A stretch of 64,000 nt of DNA from Jannaschia faecimaris (GCF_900107415.1 NZ_FNPX01000007.1:62001-126000); one strand, 5' to 3'; shown: positions 7,575 to 17,506, counted from the first letter of the stretch. A program made the numbers and translations. Notes: generated by a model not told the origin, from the letters alone.

Positions 7575-10500
7575 CTAGGCCGACCGACGGCGCGGCAGGG
7601 ACAGGCCCACGATCAGCCAGGTCAACAGCAGCAGGCCCGTTGTGCCCGCCATGAAGACCGCGAAGACCGTGGGGATGCCTGGGTCCGCAAGGATTGGTTG
7701 CAGGGGGGGCAAGACCTCGCTGGTGATCAGCCGATAGCCCAGCGTGGCAAAGCCCCAGATCGCGATCACCGTGCCCAGCGACAGACCGACCAGACCCGCC
7801 CCACGACCGCGCCGCCGCAAGGGCAGACGCAGCAGTCGGCGCAGCGCCGTGGTCAGGCGCGCGACATCGTTCCCCATCAGTAGGATCGCGGGCACCAGAA
7901 GCACCACCAGCACCATCCCGAAGCCCAACCCATAGGCCAGCGTAATGACGGTGGGCCGCAGGAACTGTGCCTGGCTGGAAGATTCGTAGAGCAACGGTGC
8001 AAGGCCCAGAACAGTCGTGAGAGTCGTCAGCAGGATCGGTCGCAGACGGTCGCAGACGGCATCCACGATGGCCGGTCGCAACGCACGGTCGCGGGCGTAG
8101 TCGTCCACCGTCGTCACCAGAACGATCGAGTCGTTGATGATGATGCCGGTCATCCCGATCAGGCCCACGACCGAGAACATCGAGAGCGGAACGTCCCACC
8201 ACCAATGGCCCCAGACCGCCCCGATCAGGCCGAAGGGAATGACGGCCATGATTACCCCGGGGCGCGTCCAGCTGGAAAAGATCCAGGCGAGGACAAGGTA
8301 GATGCCCAACAGGCACGCCACGAGGCCCAGGGTCGCGTCGGTCAGGAAATCGCGTTCCTGTTCGGCAAGGCCGCCCTGTTCATAGGCGACCTGATGGACG
8401 GAGGCGATTTCGGGCAGGATTTCATTTGTCAGGGCCGCGCGGATGGCGTTGGCACGGGCGGCGTCGTCCTGCGTGATGTCGCCCGACACGGTCACGATCT
8501 GCACGCCGTTGTCGCGCCGCACGGTTGCGAAACCGGATTGCACCTTGACGGTCACGATGTCTGAGAGGGCCACGTCGCCACCGGACGGCGTGGTCAGGCG
8601 CAGCGTGTCGAGGAAATCGGCGCGGACTTCGCCTTCGGCCAGTTCCACGCGGATTTCACCGGTGCGGGGGCCGGCCGGGAAGGTCGCCGCCTCGATGCCG
8701 TTCAACCGATTGCGCAGGGTCCGGCCCAGCGTGTCGATATCGAAGCCCAGGGCCTCTCCCTGCGGTGTCAGGTTCAGGATCAGTTCGTCCTTGTCGAAGG
8801 GCAGGCTGTCTTCCACGCCCGATACCTCGGGGAATTGCAGGACCGCCAACTTCAGTGCATCCGCCGCAGCCTTCAACGTGGCCGAGTCCGCGCCGTAAAA
8901 GTCTACCGAGAGGGCATCGCCGCCGGGTCCGGACCGCCAGCCGCGAAAGCTGATCTCTTCGGTCAAGGGGAGTTGGACGGCGGCTTCCTGCAATTCCTCA
9001 ACGAGCTGAAAACTGGAATAGGGGCGCAGGTCGGCGTCGATCAATTCGATCGAAATCGCGCCCAGCTGTTCCGGATCCTTATCATCGGCAGATGGCAGGG
9101 GGCGGCCGGAATTACCGCCGATTTCGGCCAAAACGTACGCCAGCGGGTTGGTGCCGTGGCGCTCGGCATAGTCTTCGCCCAGAGCCATGGTTGCGCGCTG
9201 CAATTCGCGCATCTGTGCCAGCGTGTCGGCCCGCGTGGCTCCGTCGACCATGGCAAAGTTTCCAGTCACCGAACCCCGCTCCGGTGCGTTGAAGAAACGC
9301 CACTGGACGTCGCCCCGGATGAACAGCGCAGCCTGCGTCGAAAGCAGGACGACCGCGACCGCCGCCACAGGGTAGCGCGCCCAGAGGGCAAAGCGGACCA
9401 GATGGCGGAACACGCGATCACGGGTCCAGTTGAAGCCCCGGGTAACCGTGTGGGAGACGATATCGACGCCGTGGGTCGAAAGCCGTGCGAGCGTGCGCTG
9501 TGTCGCGTCGGGGCCGGACAGGAATCCGCTCCATATCAGCACAGCATAGACACCCCCGAGAACGACGACGACGAACGGGACCGAGAACGCCACCGCAAGA
9601 CTGTCGTCGATCAGGCCCAGAAGTTCTGCGGCAAGGGTCAAGCCGAAGGCAAGGACCAGCGCCAGGACCGGCAGCAGGATCGCGGCCGCCAGCGCGCCGG
9701 TTGCCGCGCGCCATGCGCTGAACCCGCGGGGCGCGCGCGAGACCAGTGCCCCGGCCATATGATGCGGCAGGATCAGGAAGCACTCGATCAACGAAGCGAT
9801 CAGAACAACGATTACGGTGAAAGGGATGTCGATGATTAGGTCCCCGAACCTACCACCGATGGCCACAAGTCCGAAAAAAGCGATGACGGTCGTCAGCGTG
9901 GCCGAGAAGACAGGCGTGAACATGCGCCGGGCTGCTTTTTCGGCCGCCGTCTTCGGGTCTTCGCCCAACCGCGAATGGCGAAAATCGGCGTGCTCGCCCA
10001 CGACGATCGCGTCGTCCACGACAATGCCCAGCGTGATGATCAGCGCGAAAAGCGACACCACGTTGATCGTGATTCCCGCGACCCACATCAGTGCGATTGC
10101 CGACAGCATCGCGACAGGGATACCGGCCGCGACCCAAAAAGCCGTCCGTGCGTTCAGGAACAGAAACAGCAGAGCCACAACCAGCCCCAAACCCATCAAC
10201 GCATTGTCGATCAGCAAGCCGATGCGCCCTGTGATTGCTTCGGTCCGGGTGCGGATCAGTTCGATCCGGGTGCCCTGGGGGGCTCCTTGGAGAACGTCGC
10301 TCGCCACGGCTTCGACCTGCTTTTGCAGGCCGATGGCGTCCCCTTCGGCCGAGCGGTCGACGCGCACGCTGATCGCGGGGTTGTCGCCCACGAAATAGGC
10401 CCGCTCCCGGTCGACGCCGCCGGACGTGACGCGGGCCACGTCGCCGATGGTGAGTGCGGTGCCGTCGGTTTTGCGGCGCAGTACGATGCCGGCGATGTCT

Positions 10501-11192
10501 GCGGTCTCGCGCCGGGCGGTGCCGGTGCGGACGCGGGCGTTGGCCCCCGTCACGTCGCCGGCAGGATCGGCCTGCGCCTCGGATCCGATGGCGGCGGCGA
10601 TATCGGCCATGGTCAGATCGTGGCGGATCAGGTTCGCGGTCGGCACCTCGACCAGGACTTCGGGGGCGGCGATGCCCCGGACCGAAGTGCGCGTCACGCC
10701 CGCGGCGAAGAGTTGCAGGACGAACTCGTCGGTGATGCGTGCAAGTTGGTCCACGCCGACCGGGCCAGTCACGATCACATCGGTCACACGGTCGCGCCAT
10801 CGGCCCTGCCGGACCACGGGGTCGTCGATCCCCTCGGGCAGGGCAGAGACGCCGTCGATTGCGGCCTGCACATCGTCGGCAGAGGCCGCAACGTCCAGGC
10901 CCGGTTCGAATTCCAAGGTGATCTGTGCCGACCCCTCGCGGGATGTGGCGGAACTTTCGGTCACACCTTCCACCGCCAGCAGGGCGGGTTCGAGCAGTTG
11001 TACCACGCCCCGGTCGACGTCCTCGGCCCCTGCACCGTCCCAACGGACGGATACGGCTATGTCGTCCACGATTACGTCGGGAAAGAACTGCGCCCGCATG
11101 TTCGGGATCGCCATGATCCCCGCCGCGATCATCAAAACCAGCAGCAGGTTCGCTGCTGTCCGATGGCGGGTGAAATAGCCAATTATGCCCAT
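7575..11192 (-). CDS. RND-family efflux pump permease (HAE1/AcrB type)
   Basis: Inner-membrane proton-driven pump of 1205 residues; AcrB relatives are usually about 1040. The N-terminal helix (FTRHRTAANLLLVLMIAAG), the periplasmic porter domains, and the transmembrane-4 proton-relay Asp pair (GIVVDDAIVVGEH, about residues 392-393) are present, as is GIIINDSIVLVTT in the second half. About 70 extra residues with several hydrophobic segments lie after the first six-helix block (about 488-560), and about 100 residues with two more helices are at the C-terminus. The adaptor gene ends 1 base upstream, so the two form one operon. No TolC-type outer-membrane gene is nearby. The substrate range is unknown. 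Confidence 0.92.
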   Translation of the reverse strand: MGIIGYFTRHRTAANLLLVLMIAAGIMAIPNMRAQFFPDVIVDDIAVSVRWDGAGAEDVDRGVVQLLEPALLAVEGVTESSATSREGSAQITLEFEPGLDVAASADDVQAAIDGVSALPEGIDDPVVRQGRWRDRVTDVIVTGPVGVDQLARITDEFVLQLFAAGVTRTSVRGIAAPEVLVEVPTANLIRHDLTMADIAAAIGSEAQADPAGDVTGANARVRTGTARRETADIAGIVLRRKTDGTALTIGDVARVTSGGVDRERAYFVGDNPAISVRVDRSAEGDAIGLQKQVEAVASDVLQGAPQGTRIELIRTRTEAITGRIGLLIDNALMGLGLVVALLFLFLNARTAFWVAAGIPVAMLSAIALMWVAGITINVVSLFALIITLGIVVDDAIVVGEHADFRHSRLGEDPKTAAEKAARRMFTPVFSATLTTVIAFFGLVAIGGRFGDLIIDIPFTVIVVLIASLIECFLILPHHMAGALVSRAPRGFSAWRAATGALAAAILLPVLALVLAFGLTLAAELLGLIDDSLAVAFSVPFVVVVLGGVYAVLIWSGFLSGPDATQRTLARLSTHGVDIVSHTVTRGFNWTRDRVFRHLVRFALWARYPVAAVAVVLLSTQAALFIRGDVQWRFFNAPERGSVTGNFAMVDGATRADTLAQMRELQRATMALGEDYAERHGTNPLAYVLAEIGGNSGRPLPSADDKDPEQLGAISIELIDADLRPYSSFQLVEELQEAAVQLPLTEEISFRGWRSGPGGDALSVDFYGADSATLKAAADALKLAVLQFPEVSGVEDSLPFDKDELILNLTPQGEALGFDIDTLGRTLRNRLNGIEAATFPAGPRTGEIRVELAEGEVRADFLDTLRLTTPSGGDVALSDIVTVKVQSGFATVRRDNGVQIVTVSGDITQDDAARANAIRAALTNEILPEIASVHQVAYEQGGLAEQERDFLTDATLGLVACLLGIYLVLAWIFSSWTRPGVIMAVIPFGLIGAVWGHWWWDVPLSMFSVVGLIGMTGIIINDSIVLVTTVDDYARDRALRPAIVDAVCDRLRPILLTTLTTVLGLAPLLYESSSQAQFLRPTVITLAYGLGFGMVLVVLLVPAILLMGNDVARLTTALRRLLRLPLRRRGRGAGLVGLSLGTVIAIWGFATLGYRLITSEVLPPLQPILADPGIPTVFAVFMAGTTGLLLLTWLIVGLSLPRRRSA

Positions 11193-11193
11193 G

Positions 11194-12642
11194 TCAGCCG
11201 CCCATCCGGGATTCTAGCCTTTCGACTATTTCCGCTGGTACTTCCTTATCCTCCAACTGTGGCAGAAGGCGGGCCTTGCGTCCCTCGGGAATCCGTGTGT
11301 TGGCCTGGACATACGCCTTGAGGCGCGCGCGCCGTTCCGGGTCAAGTGTGACCAACGCCGGAGGCGCGAGTGCGGCACCGGGGCGCAGCGGGCGGACTTT
11401 GATGCCTGATCCAAGGGCGGGTGTACGTTCGGCCACCACGTCGCGCCCCTCCAGAGGCCCGGAGACCAGAACGTCGTCGCCTTGTCGGCGCAACAACTCG
11501 ACCGCGATTTCTTCCAGGCGGTCGTCTTCGGTCAGGGCCAACACTGTTGATTGCGGCGACAGGGCCGTCGCGGGCAGGCGGATCGCATGTTCGATGGCGG
11601 GCTCCTGAACTTCGACGCGCAGGAAGTCGCCGGGGCGAAACCCCTTGGCCTGATCCAGTGTGGCGAAGACCCGGCGACCGGTCTGGCTTGCGCCGACTGT
11701 CGCGCTCTCGCGGGTGATGGTGCCCGCTGCGGCCAGCGACAGGCCTTGCACATCCAGCACCGCGCGGATCTGCGCGCCGATGAGTTCGCCCCGCTCGTCC
11801 AGAAGGCGCGCGTGCTGCGCCGCTGAAAGGCTGAAGATGACCTCCAGGTCGTCAGGATCGATCAGCGTCGCGACCTTTTCGTTGGATGACACAAGGCTGC
11901 CGCGCAAAACGGAAACCTCGCTCAGCTGGCCACCGAAGTCGGCGACGACCGTGCGATCAGTCAGGTCGCGGCTGGCATTGTCGAGGGCGATTCTTGCCCG
12001 TTCGATGGCGAGACGGGCGGTGTCGATCCGGGTTTCGGCCTGGGCGATGGATCCGCGGCGTGACAGGATGGTCTGCTCCGCCGCCGAGAGCGACAGTTCC
12101 GCCGTCTCTACCGCCGCCGTCGATCCGACGCCGCGTTGCAACAGGTCTTTCTGGCGGCGAAGGGCGGCGGCTTGCAGGTCGCGCTGCGCTTGCGCGCCGA
12201 CCAGTTCGGATCGGGCTAGCGTCAGCGCCCGTTCGGCGTCGCGCAGCTCGGCCTCGGCTCCGGCCAGTTCGGCGCGGGCGACCGAGAGGTCGGCCTCAGC
12301 CTCCGACGGATCTATGCGCAGCAGAATCTGGCCCGTGGTGACGGTTCCACCGTCTTCGAACCCGTCGGCCAGTTCCACGATGCGACCGGCGGATGGCGCG
12401 CGCAATTCAAGAACGCGGCGCGCCCGAACTTCGCCGAAGGCAGTCATGACCGGAGTGATTGAGCCGGGCGTCGCGGCGATGACGTTCGCGGCAAGTACGC
12501 GTTCGCGCGCGGGCGGGCCACCCGTCTCGCGTGTGCGACGATCTTCAAGCGCGGAATACGTGATCTGCGCCGCCCACCCCAGCAGTCCCGCCGTCAGGGC
12601 GAGCAGGAACAGGCCGACAAGGCTTCGTCCGAGAAAGCGCAT
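11194..12642 (-). CDS. RND efflux periplasmic adaptor (HlyD/membrane fusion protein)
   Basis: A 482-residue membrane fusion protein that links the RND permease to an outer-membrane channel. One N-terminal hydrophobic segment (VGLFLLALTAGLLGWAAQITY) anchors it in the inner membrane. Then come the lipoyl half-motif (RAPSAGRIVELADGFEDGG), a long Ala/Arg/Glu-rich alpha-helical hairpin (about 120-230), the second lipoyl half (ADFGGQLSEVSVLRGSLVSS), and a beta-barrel/membrane-proximal domain. It directly precedes the permease gene. A divergent or local regulator gene is not seen; moaB lies 100 bases upstream on the same strand. Confidence 0.9.
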   Translation of the reverse strand: MRFLGRSLVGLFLLALTAGLLGWAAQITYSALEDRRTRETGGPPARERVLAANVIAATPGSITPVMTAFGEVRARRVLELRAPSAGRIVELADGFEDGGTVTTGQILLRIDPSEAEADLSVARAELAGAEAELRDAERALTLARSELVGAQAQRDLQAAALRRQKDLLQRGVGSTAAVETAELSLSAAEQTILSRRGSIAQAETRIDTARLAIERARIALDNASRDLTDRTVVADFGGQLSEVSVLRGSLVSSNEKVATLIDPDDLEVIFSLSAAQHARLLDERGELIGAQIRAVLDVQGLSLAAAGTITRESATVGASQTGRRVFATLDQAKGFRPGDFLRVEVQEPAIEHAIRLPATALSPQSTVLALTEDDRLEEIAVELLRRQGDDVLVSGPLEGRDVVAERTPALGSGIKVRPLRPGAALAPPALVTLDPERRARLKAYVQANTRIPEGRKARLLPQLEDKEVPAEIVERLESRMGG

Positions 12643-12742
12643 TGGAACTCCGAACGTGTTGTGCAGCCGTAAAGATAAGCCTTTCTAGGCCGCTGCCAAC
12701 TTACACGTTTGTCGCGAAAGGTTCCGTTGCTTGAATAGGAGA

Positions 12743-13276
12743 TCATTTCCGCCGCAGGTGTTCGTCCAGTCGGGGCATGATTTCAACGAAATTGCAGGGT
12801 TTGTGCGTGTAATCAAGCTGATGCAGCAAGATCTCGTCCCAGGCATCACGGCAGGCCGAGGGGGAACCGGGCAAGGCGAAAAGATAGGTTCCCATCGCCA
12901 CGCCCGCGCAGGCGCGCGACTGCACGGCGGAGGTCCCGATCTTTTTCATGCTGACGATGGTAAACATCGTGCCGAAGGCGTCGATTTCCTTTTCGTAGAC
13001 GTCGCGATGCGCCTCGACCGTGACGTCCCGCCCGGTCAGGCCGGTGCCGCCGGTCGAGACGATGACGTCCACGTCTTGCGCGGTGCACCAGTCGCGCAGC
13101 TGCGCCGCGATGGCGGCACGGTCATCGCGAGCGATATCGCGCGCCGCCAAAATGTGACCCGCGCCCTCCAACCTTTCGACCAAGGTATCGCCCGAACGGT
13201 CGTCGGCGACCGTGCGGGTGTCGGATACGGTCAGCACCGCGATGCGGCATGGCAGGAAGGCGCGGTCGTTGCTCAT
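12743..13276 (-). CDS. moaB: Molybdenum cofactor biosynthesis protein MoaB
   Basis: A 177-residue MoaB/Mog-family protein. MoaB-type proteins bind molybdopterin and adenylylate it in preparation for molybdenum insertion. The family signature IVSTGGTGLTGRDVT is intact, as is the Asp-containing AVLTVSDTRTVADDRSGD near the N-terminus and the C-terminal FALPGSPSACRDAWDEIL loop. I chose ATG 13276, 10 bases after the stop of the GST gene; a TTG two codons upstream is possible. No other moa or mob genes are in the window. It is probably co-transcribed with the upstream GST and uracil-DNA glycosylase genes. Confidence 0.93.
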   Translation of the reverse strand: MSNDRAFLPCRIAVLTVSDTRTVADDRSGDTLVERLEGAGHILAARDIARDDRAAIAAQLRDWCTAQDVDVIVSTGGTGLTGRDVTVEAHRDVYEKEIDAFGTMFTIVSMKKIGTSAVQSRACAGVAMGTYLFALPGSPSACRDAWDEILLHQLDYTHKPCNFVEIMPRLDEHLRRK

Positions 13277-13286
13277 GGTCAAAGTC

Positions 13287-14105
13287 TCACTTGTCGAAAT
13301 CGGCGCGGGAGTGACGCTCGGGCAGCTTCAGGCTCTCGTCGTCGCCAGCGATGCGGTTCACCATGCGACCGCGACGGACAGCGGGCCGGGCGTCGATCTT
13401 TTCGGCCCAGGCGAGGACGTTCTTGTAGCTGGTCACGTCCAGGAATTCCGCCGCGTCGTACTGGCGGCCAAGGACCAGTTGGCCGTACCACGCCCAGATC
13501 GCCATATCGGCAATGGAGTAGCTGCCGGCCATCCAGTCGTTGTCGGCCAGATGCCGGTCAAGAACGTCCAGCTGCCGCTTGGTTTCCATGGCGTAGCGAT
13601 TGATCGGGTATTCGTACTTCTCGGGCGCATAAGCATAGAAATGACCAAATCCTCCGCCGAGGAAGGGCGCGCTGCCCATTTGCCAGAACAGCCAAGACAG
13701 CATTTCGGTGCGGCTGTCGCCCAAGAAGGCGTCGTATTTCTCGGCCACGTGCAGCATCATCGCGCCACTCTCGAAGATCCGGACGGGTTTGTCGCCGCTG
13801 CGGTCCATCAAGGCTGGAATCTTGGAATTCGGGTTTATTTCGACGAAGCCGGAGCCGAACTGATCGCCGTCACCGATCTTGATGAGCCAAGCGTCGTAGT
13901 CGAAATCATGCCCTGCCTCGATCAGCTCCTCGAAGAGAACGGTAACCTTGACACCGTTTGGCGTGCCGAGGGAATAGAGTTGATAGGGATGCTCCCCGAC
14001 CGGCAGTTCCTTGTCATGCGTCGGCCCGGCGACAGGCCGGTTGGTGCTGGCGAATTGGCCGCCGGACTCCGTGTTCTGCCAGACTTTCGGAGGATTGTAT
14101 GTCAT
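13287..14105 (-). CDS. Glutathione S-transferase, YghU-like disulfide-bond reductase
   Basis: A 272-residue glutathione-dependent enzyme of the Nu class (YghU/YfcG). It has the thioredoxin-like N-domain with SLGTPNGVKVTVLFEEL, the glutathione-binding NPNSKIPALMDRSG and IFESGAMMLHVAEKY loops, and the all-helical C-domain. YghU proteins have disulfide-bond reductase and peroxidase activity using two glutathione molecules. I chose ATG 14105, preceded by AGGAAA; upstream frame lacks family sequence. It lies in the same-strand set with uracil-DNA glycosylase and moaB. gshA elsewhere in the window supplies the glutathione pathway. Confidence 0.9.
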   Translation of the reverse strand: MTYNPPKVWQNTESGGQFASTNRPVAGPTHDKELPVGEHPYQLYSLGTPNGVKVTVLFEELIEAGHDFDYDAWLIKIGDGDQFGSGFVEINPNSKIPALMDRSGDKPVRIFESGAMMLHVAEKYDAFLGDSRTEMLSWLFWQMGSAPFLGGGFGHFYAYAPEKYEYPINRYAMETKRQLDVLDRHLADNDWMAGSYSIADMAIWAWYGQLVLGRQYDAAEFLDVTSYKNVLAWAEKIDARPAVRRGRMVNRIAGDDESLKLPERHSRADFDK

Positions 14106-14214
14106 CGGGGTTTCCTGTTTCTTGAATTGACAGCTCAAGATGGGGCAACCGACGCCCGTGTCCAAGGGGGCGTGGTGCCGAGTGGCCTGTGCGGGACCGC
14201 ACGACGCCTCGTCT

Positions 14215-15012
14215 TCAACCATCAAGCCGGGCGGCAAGGTCCAGCAGGTCGGCCCAGGCGTGGCGTTTCGCAGCCGACTGCCGGAGCAGGTAGGCAGGAT
14301 GCAGCATTGGTAAAACGGGCCGATCTAACCCCGTCGTCCATTGTCCGCGCAGCCTGGTGATCCCGCGCTTGCCCAAGACGGCATTGCACGCCTGGTTGCC
14401 CATCAGGACCAGCAGGTCCGGGTCGGCTAGTTCGACGTGACGGCGCAGGAATGGCAGCATCATGGCGACCTCCGCCGGTTCCGGGTCGCGGTTGGAGGGC
14501 GGCCGCCAAGGCAAGACATTGGTGATGTAGACCGCGCGCGACGGGTCGGGTGCGTCGCGCGCAAGCCCGATAGCGGCCAGCATCCGGTCCAGCAATTGCC
14601 CCGCTTGACCGACGAAGGGCTTGCCCGCGCGATCTTCCTCCCGGCCCGGTGCCTCGCCTATGATCATCACACGCGCCTTGGGGTTGCCGTCGGCGAAGAC
14701 CAGGGTCCTGGCCCCAAGCCGGATGTCACAATGCGGATAGGCGTCGAGTGCGGTGCGCAAGTCTTCCAGCGTCTGCGCGGCGGCGGCGGCGCGTTCCGCT
14801 TCGTCCACGGGGTCGCCTTGCACGGTCGTCAGCGTCGGCGCGGCATCGGGATGGGCGGTCGCCCGCGCCGGCTTGGCGGCTGCCGGCATCCGGTCGGGCA
14901 GGGCGTAGCGGTTCAGAGGATGTTCGGCGATGGCTTCGTCACAGCCCATCTCTACCAGCCATTCAAGCGTGGCGGCGGCGGTGAAGGGGTCGATGTCGGC
15001 GGCTTCGTGCAT
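14215..15012 (-). CDS. Uracil-DNA glycosylase, family-4-like, lacking Fe-S cysteines
   Basis: A 265-residue uracil-DNA glycosylase that excises uracil produced by cytosine deamination. Motif A (GEAPGREEDRAGKPFVG) and the C-terminal motif (PMLHPAYLLRQ) are the family-4 forms, and YITNVLPWRPPSNRDP matches the third conserved block. The four cysteines that bind the 4Fe-4S cluster in classical family 4 are not all there: VLPWRPP has Trp where VxxCRPP is usual, the next Cys position is Met, and the N-terminal C-x2-C pair is not seen. An N-terminal extension rich in Pro and Ala (about 40-90) is likely flexible. The start ATG at 15012 is the first plausible one. Confidence 0.85.
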   Translation of the reverse strand: MHEAADIDPFTAAATLEWLVEMGCDEAIAEHPLNRYALPDRMPAAAKPARATAHPDAAPTLTTVQGDPVDEAERAAAAAQTLEDLRTALDAYPHCDIRLGARTLVFADGNPKARVMIIGEAPGREEDRAGKPFVGQAGQLLDRMLAAIGLARDAPDPSRAVYITNVLPWRPPSNRDPEPAEVAMMLPFLRRHVELADPDLLVLMGNQACNAVLGKRGITRLRGQWTTGLDRPVLPMLHPAYLLRQSAAKRHAWADLLDLAARLDG

Positions 15013-15115
15013 GGAGCGAGGGGTAGCGCGGGCAGGGCGCAACGGAAAGGGGCATGTCGCAGACTCGCACGGTATCGATCCCGATTTTGTCGCAATCGTA
15101 CGGCTAGTGTCCGAG

Positions 15116-16222
15116 GTGGTTCGTATTTATCGCTATGTCATCGGCACTATTTTTCTGTTCTCCGGTCCGCAGGTCGCGATGGGCGGCGCGGCCCCGCCCT
15201 GTGCCACGGCTATGTCGACGCAGATGTGCCTGCTGGACCGCGCGATGGTGCGAGCCGGGTCCCGAAGCAACCCAATCGATATCGCGGGCGTGATGAACCT
15301 GATTGCCGGGATCGCGGGGTATTCCGGACGGGTCTCGATGGCCGACTTCCTGCCGTTGTTACGGGGGCGGTTGGAGGAACGCCTGCCCTATGGCGCAATC
15401 CGGCTGGACGTCCTGCGGGCGCAGGCGTGCAACCCCTTCCGGTCCTATTCGCCGGGTCCCATTTTTGCAGCCGAGATGATCCGGCAGGTCGAAGACCTGT
15501 CGCGCGGCGTGACGGAAGAGGACCGGCGGATCATCGGGAACGATCTTTCGATTGAGGGGACCGTTGCGCAATGCCTCGCTCTGATGGGCGACATGGCGGG
15601 TGTCCGCGATTTGATCGCAGCAAATCCGGGCACCACTGCCCGGATCGCGGCCCGTGCGACGCATACCTTCCTCCGCCAGAACGAGGGGGCTCTGGCGCGC
15701 GACCTGATTGCGGCCCATGGCGATGGACAGGCGGAAAGCTCGTTTTGGTTCAATCGTCTCCCCGAACCTGATTTCACGATCGAGGCGCTGGCCGAAGCGG
15801 GAGAGATCGGCACCGTCTTCGTGGCGATCCAGGCGGTGCGGGATGAAGCGGTTCGACTTTGGCTGCTTCGTTTTGTGATGACCCGGATGGATGAAACTGC
15901 GCATAAGGCACAGTTGGTCATGGTGGTCGAGGCGCTGTCGGATGGACCGGACGTGGCCCTGACCCCTGGGATGCGTTTCCTTGTGGCGCGCGTGCCCGTT
16001 GCCGCGGGCGACTGGAGCGAGACATTGGCGCGTTTGGAGCCATCGGAAGGCTCGGAAGATAATGGCCCGTTGGTCAATTGGACACTAGTGCACTTAAGCG
16101 GTGCGAACGGCGAATACGCGGTCGTGGCGGCTATGATGGAACGGATGGTGCGAGACTATAGCGGATCGATCCTCGGAGAGGCACAGATGATATCTGTCAA
16201 ACGCCGTGCAAGCGGCCGGTGA
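15116..16222 (+). CDS. Secreted hypothetical protein
   Basis: About 368 residues if the GTG at 15116 is used; a GTG three codons earlier is equally possible. After the start a basic n-region (VRIYRY) and hydrophobic VIGTIFLFSG suggest a Sec signal peptide, with cleavage near VAMGGAA. The rest is an Ala/Leu/Glu-rich, repeat-like helical chain (QCLALMGDMAGVRDLIAANP, HTFLRQNEGALARDLIAAH) suggestive of tetratricopeptide- or ankyrin-like helical repeats, though no family signature is clear. It is divergent from the uracil-DNA glycosylase gene. I do not recognise a function. Confidence 0.6.
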   Translation: MVRIYRYVIGTIFLFSGPQVAMGGAAPPCATAMSTQMCLLDRAMVRAGSRSNPIDIAGVMNLIAGIAGYSGRVSMADFLPLLRGRLEERLPYGAIRLDVLRAQACNPFRSYSPGPIFAAEMIRQVEDLSRGVTEEDRRIIGNDLSIEGTVAQCLALMGDMAGVRDLIAANPGTTARIAARATHTFLRQNEGALARDLIAAHGDGQAESSFWFNRLPEPDFTIEALAEAGEIGTVFVAIQAVRDEAVRLWLLRFVMTRMDETAHKAQLVMVVEALSDGPDVALTPGMRFLVARVPVAAGDWSETLARLEPSEGSEDNGPLVNWTLVHLSGANGEYAVVAAMMERMVRDYSGSILGEAQMISVKRRASGR

Positions 16223-16511
16223 GGCCGGATGAATTGATCTGCACCGGCTTCTGAACGGATTGCTGGAACTGGGCGGGCGTCATGTCGAGGGCGGCGACCA
16301 CGTGCAGGGGCAAATCCTGCTGAAACAGGCCTAGGAAACAGGGGCCCGCCCGTGGCAGGTGGAATCGCTTCCGGAGGCGCTCGCACTCGCGTTGGCCGAG
16401 AAAGGAGATAGTCGCCGGGTTGTTTACCTGGTCGAGTGGTTCGCTTCCGGCCGCGCATCGCGGTCCACGCGCCCCATTGATCGTGCTCGCCCGCTCCGGC
16501 ACAAGACCCCC

Positions 16512-17444
16512 ATGTTCACACAGCGCCACCTTCTGGGCATCGAGCCCCTGCACCCGGTCGAGATTGCGGCTCTTTTGGACCGAGCCGATCACTATGCCGA
16601 GGCCACGCGCCGGGGCGAGAAGCATGGTGATGCGCTGGAGGGCCTGACGCAGATCAACATGTTCTTCGAGAATTCCACGCGCACGCAGGCCAGCTTCGAG
16701 ATTGCGGGCAAGCGGCTGGGCGCGGACGTGATGAACATGGCGATGCAGGCGTCGAGCCTGAAAAAGGGCGAGACGCTGATCGACACGGCTCTGACGCTGA
16801 ACGCGATGCGGCCCGATCTTCTCGTGGTGCGCCATCCGCATTCGGGTGCGGTGAATCTGCTGGCGGAAAAAGTGAATTGCGCCGTGTTGAACGCGGGCGA
16901 CGGCAGGCATGAACACCCGACGCAGGCCTTGCTGGATGCGCTGACGATCCGGCGTGCCAAGGGGCGGCTGCATCGCCTGACCGTGGCGATCTGCGGTGAC
17001 ATCGCCCACAGCCGCGTCGCGCGATCCAACCTGATCCTGCTGGGAAAGATGGAAAACCGCGTGCGCCTGATCGGCCCGCCGACGCTGATGCCATCGGGTA
17101 TCGGCGAGTTCGGGGTCGAGGTCACCGACGACATGGAAGAGGGGTTGAAGGGCGCGGACGTGGTGATGATGCTGCGCCTTCAGAAAGAGCGCATGGACGG
17201 CGGTTTCATCCCGTCGGAGCGCGAATACTACCATCGGTTCGGCCTGGATGCCGCCAAGCTGGCAAATGCCAAGCCGGACGCCATCGTCATGCATCCGGGA
17301 CCGATGAACCGAGGCGTGGAAATTGACGGAACGCTCGCCGATGACATCAATCGTTCCGTCATCCAAGAGCAGGTAGAGATGGGTGTCGCCGTGCGCATGG
17401 CCGCGATGGACCTGCTGGCGCAGAACCTGGCCAAGGCGGGCTGA
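16512..17444 (+). CDS. pyrB: Aspartate carbamoyltransferase catalytic chain
   Basis: PyrB, 310 residues. It joins carbamoyl phosphate and aspartate in the second step of de novo pyrimidine synthesis. Carbamoyl-phosphate binding [13 protein letters not shown] (about 48-60), [26 protein letters not shown] and [11 protein letters not shown] are all present. I chose the ATG at 16512 because it begins the family N-terminus; the open frame 51 codons upstream lacks similarity. No pyrI regulatory gene is present; instead a pyrC-like gene with a degenerate active site lies downstream, as in class A ATCases where an inactive dihydroorotase-like chain is needed for assembly. Confidence 0.96.
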   Translation: MFTQRHLLGIEPLHPVEIAALLDRADHYAEATRRGEKHGDALEGLTQINMFFENSTRTQASFEIAGKRLGADVMNMAMQASSLKKGETLIDTALTLNAMRPDLLVVRHPHSGAVNLLAEKVNCAVLNAGDGRHEHPTQALLDALTIRRAKGRLHRLTVAICGDIAHSRVARSNLILLGKMENRVRLIGPPTLMPSGIGEFGVEVTDDMEEGLKGADVVMMLRLQKERMDGGFIPSEREYYHRFGLDAAKLANAKPDAIVMHPGPMNRGVEIDGTLADDINRSVIQEQVEMGVAVRMAAMDLLAQNLAKAG

Positions 17445-17506
17445 GGTCTGTAATCCGCGCTGTCTCGACCTAAATATCTAGGAGGAAGGCCTTCGGAGGA
17501 GTTGAG

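Noticed and set aside
9975-11321. Long plus-strand frame of 448 codons across the RND gene
   Set aside because: It is the mirror of the RND permease coding sequence in high-GC DNA and has no motif of its own.
16197-16511. A protein-like frame on the minus strand upstream of pyrB (contains LDMTPAQFQQSVQKPVQ)
   Set aside because: GC-rich third positions make it look coding, but no start codon or ribosome-binding site exists and the mirrored plus-strand frame has the same property, so the signal may be a reflection.
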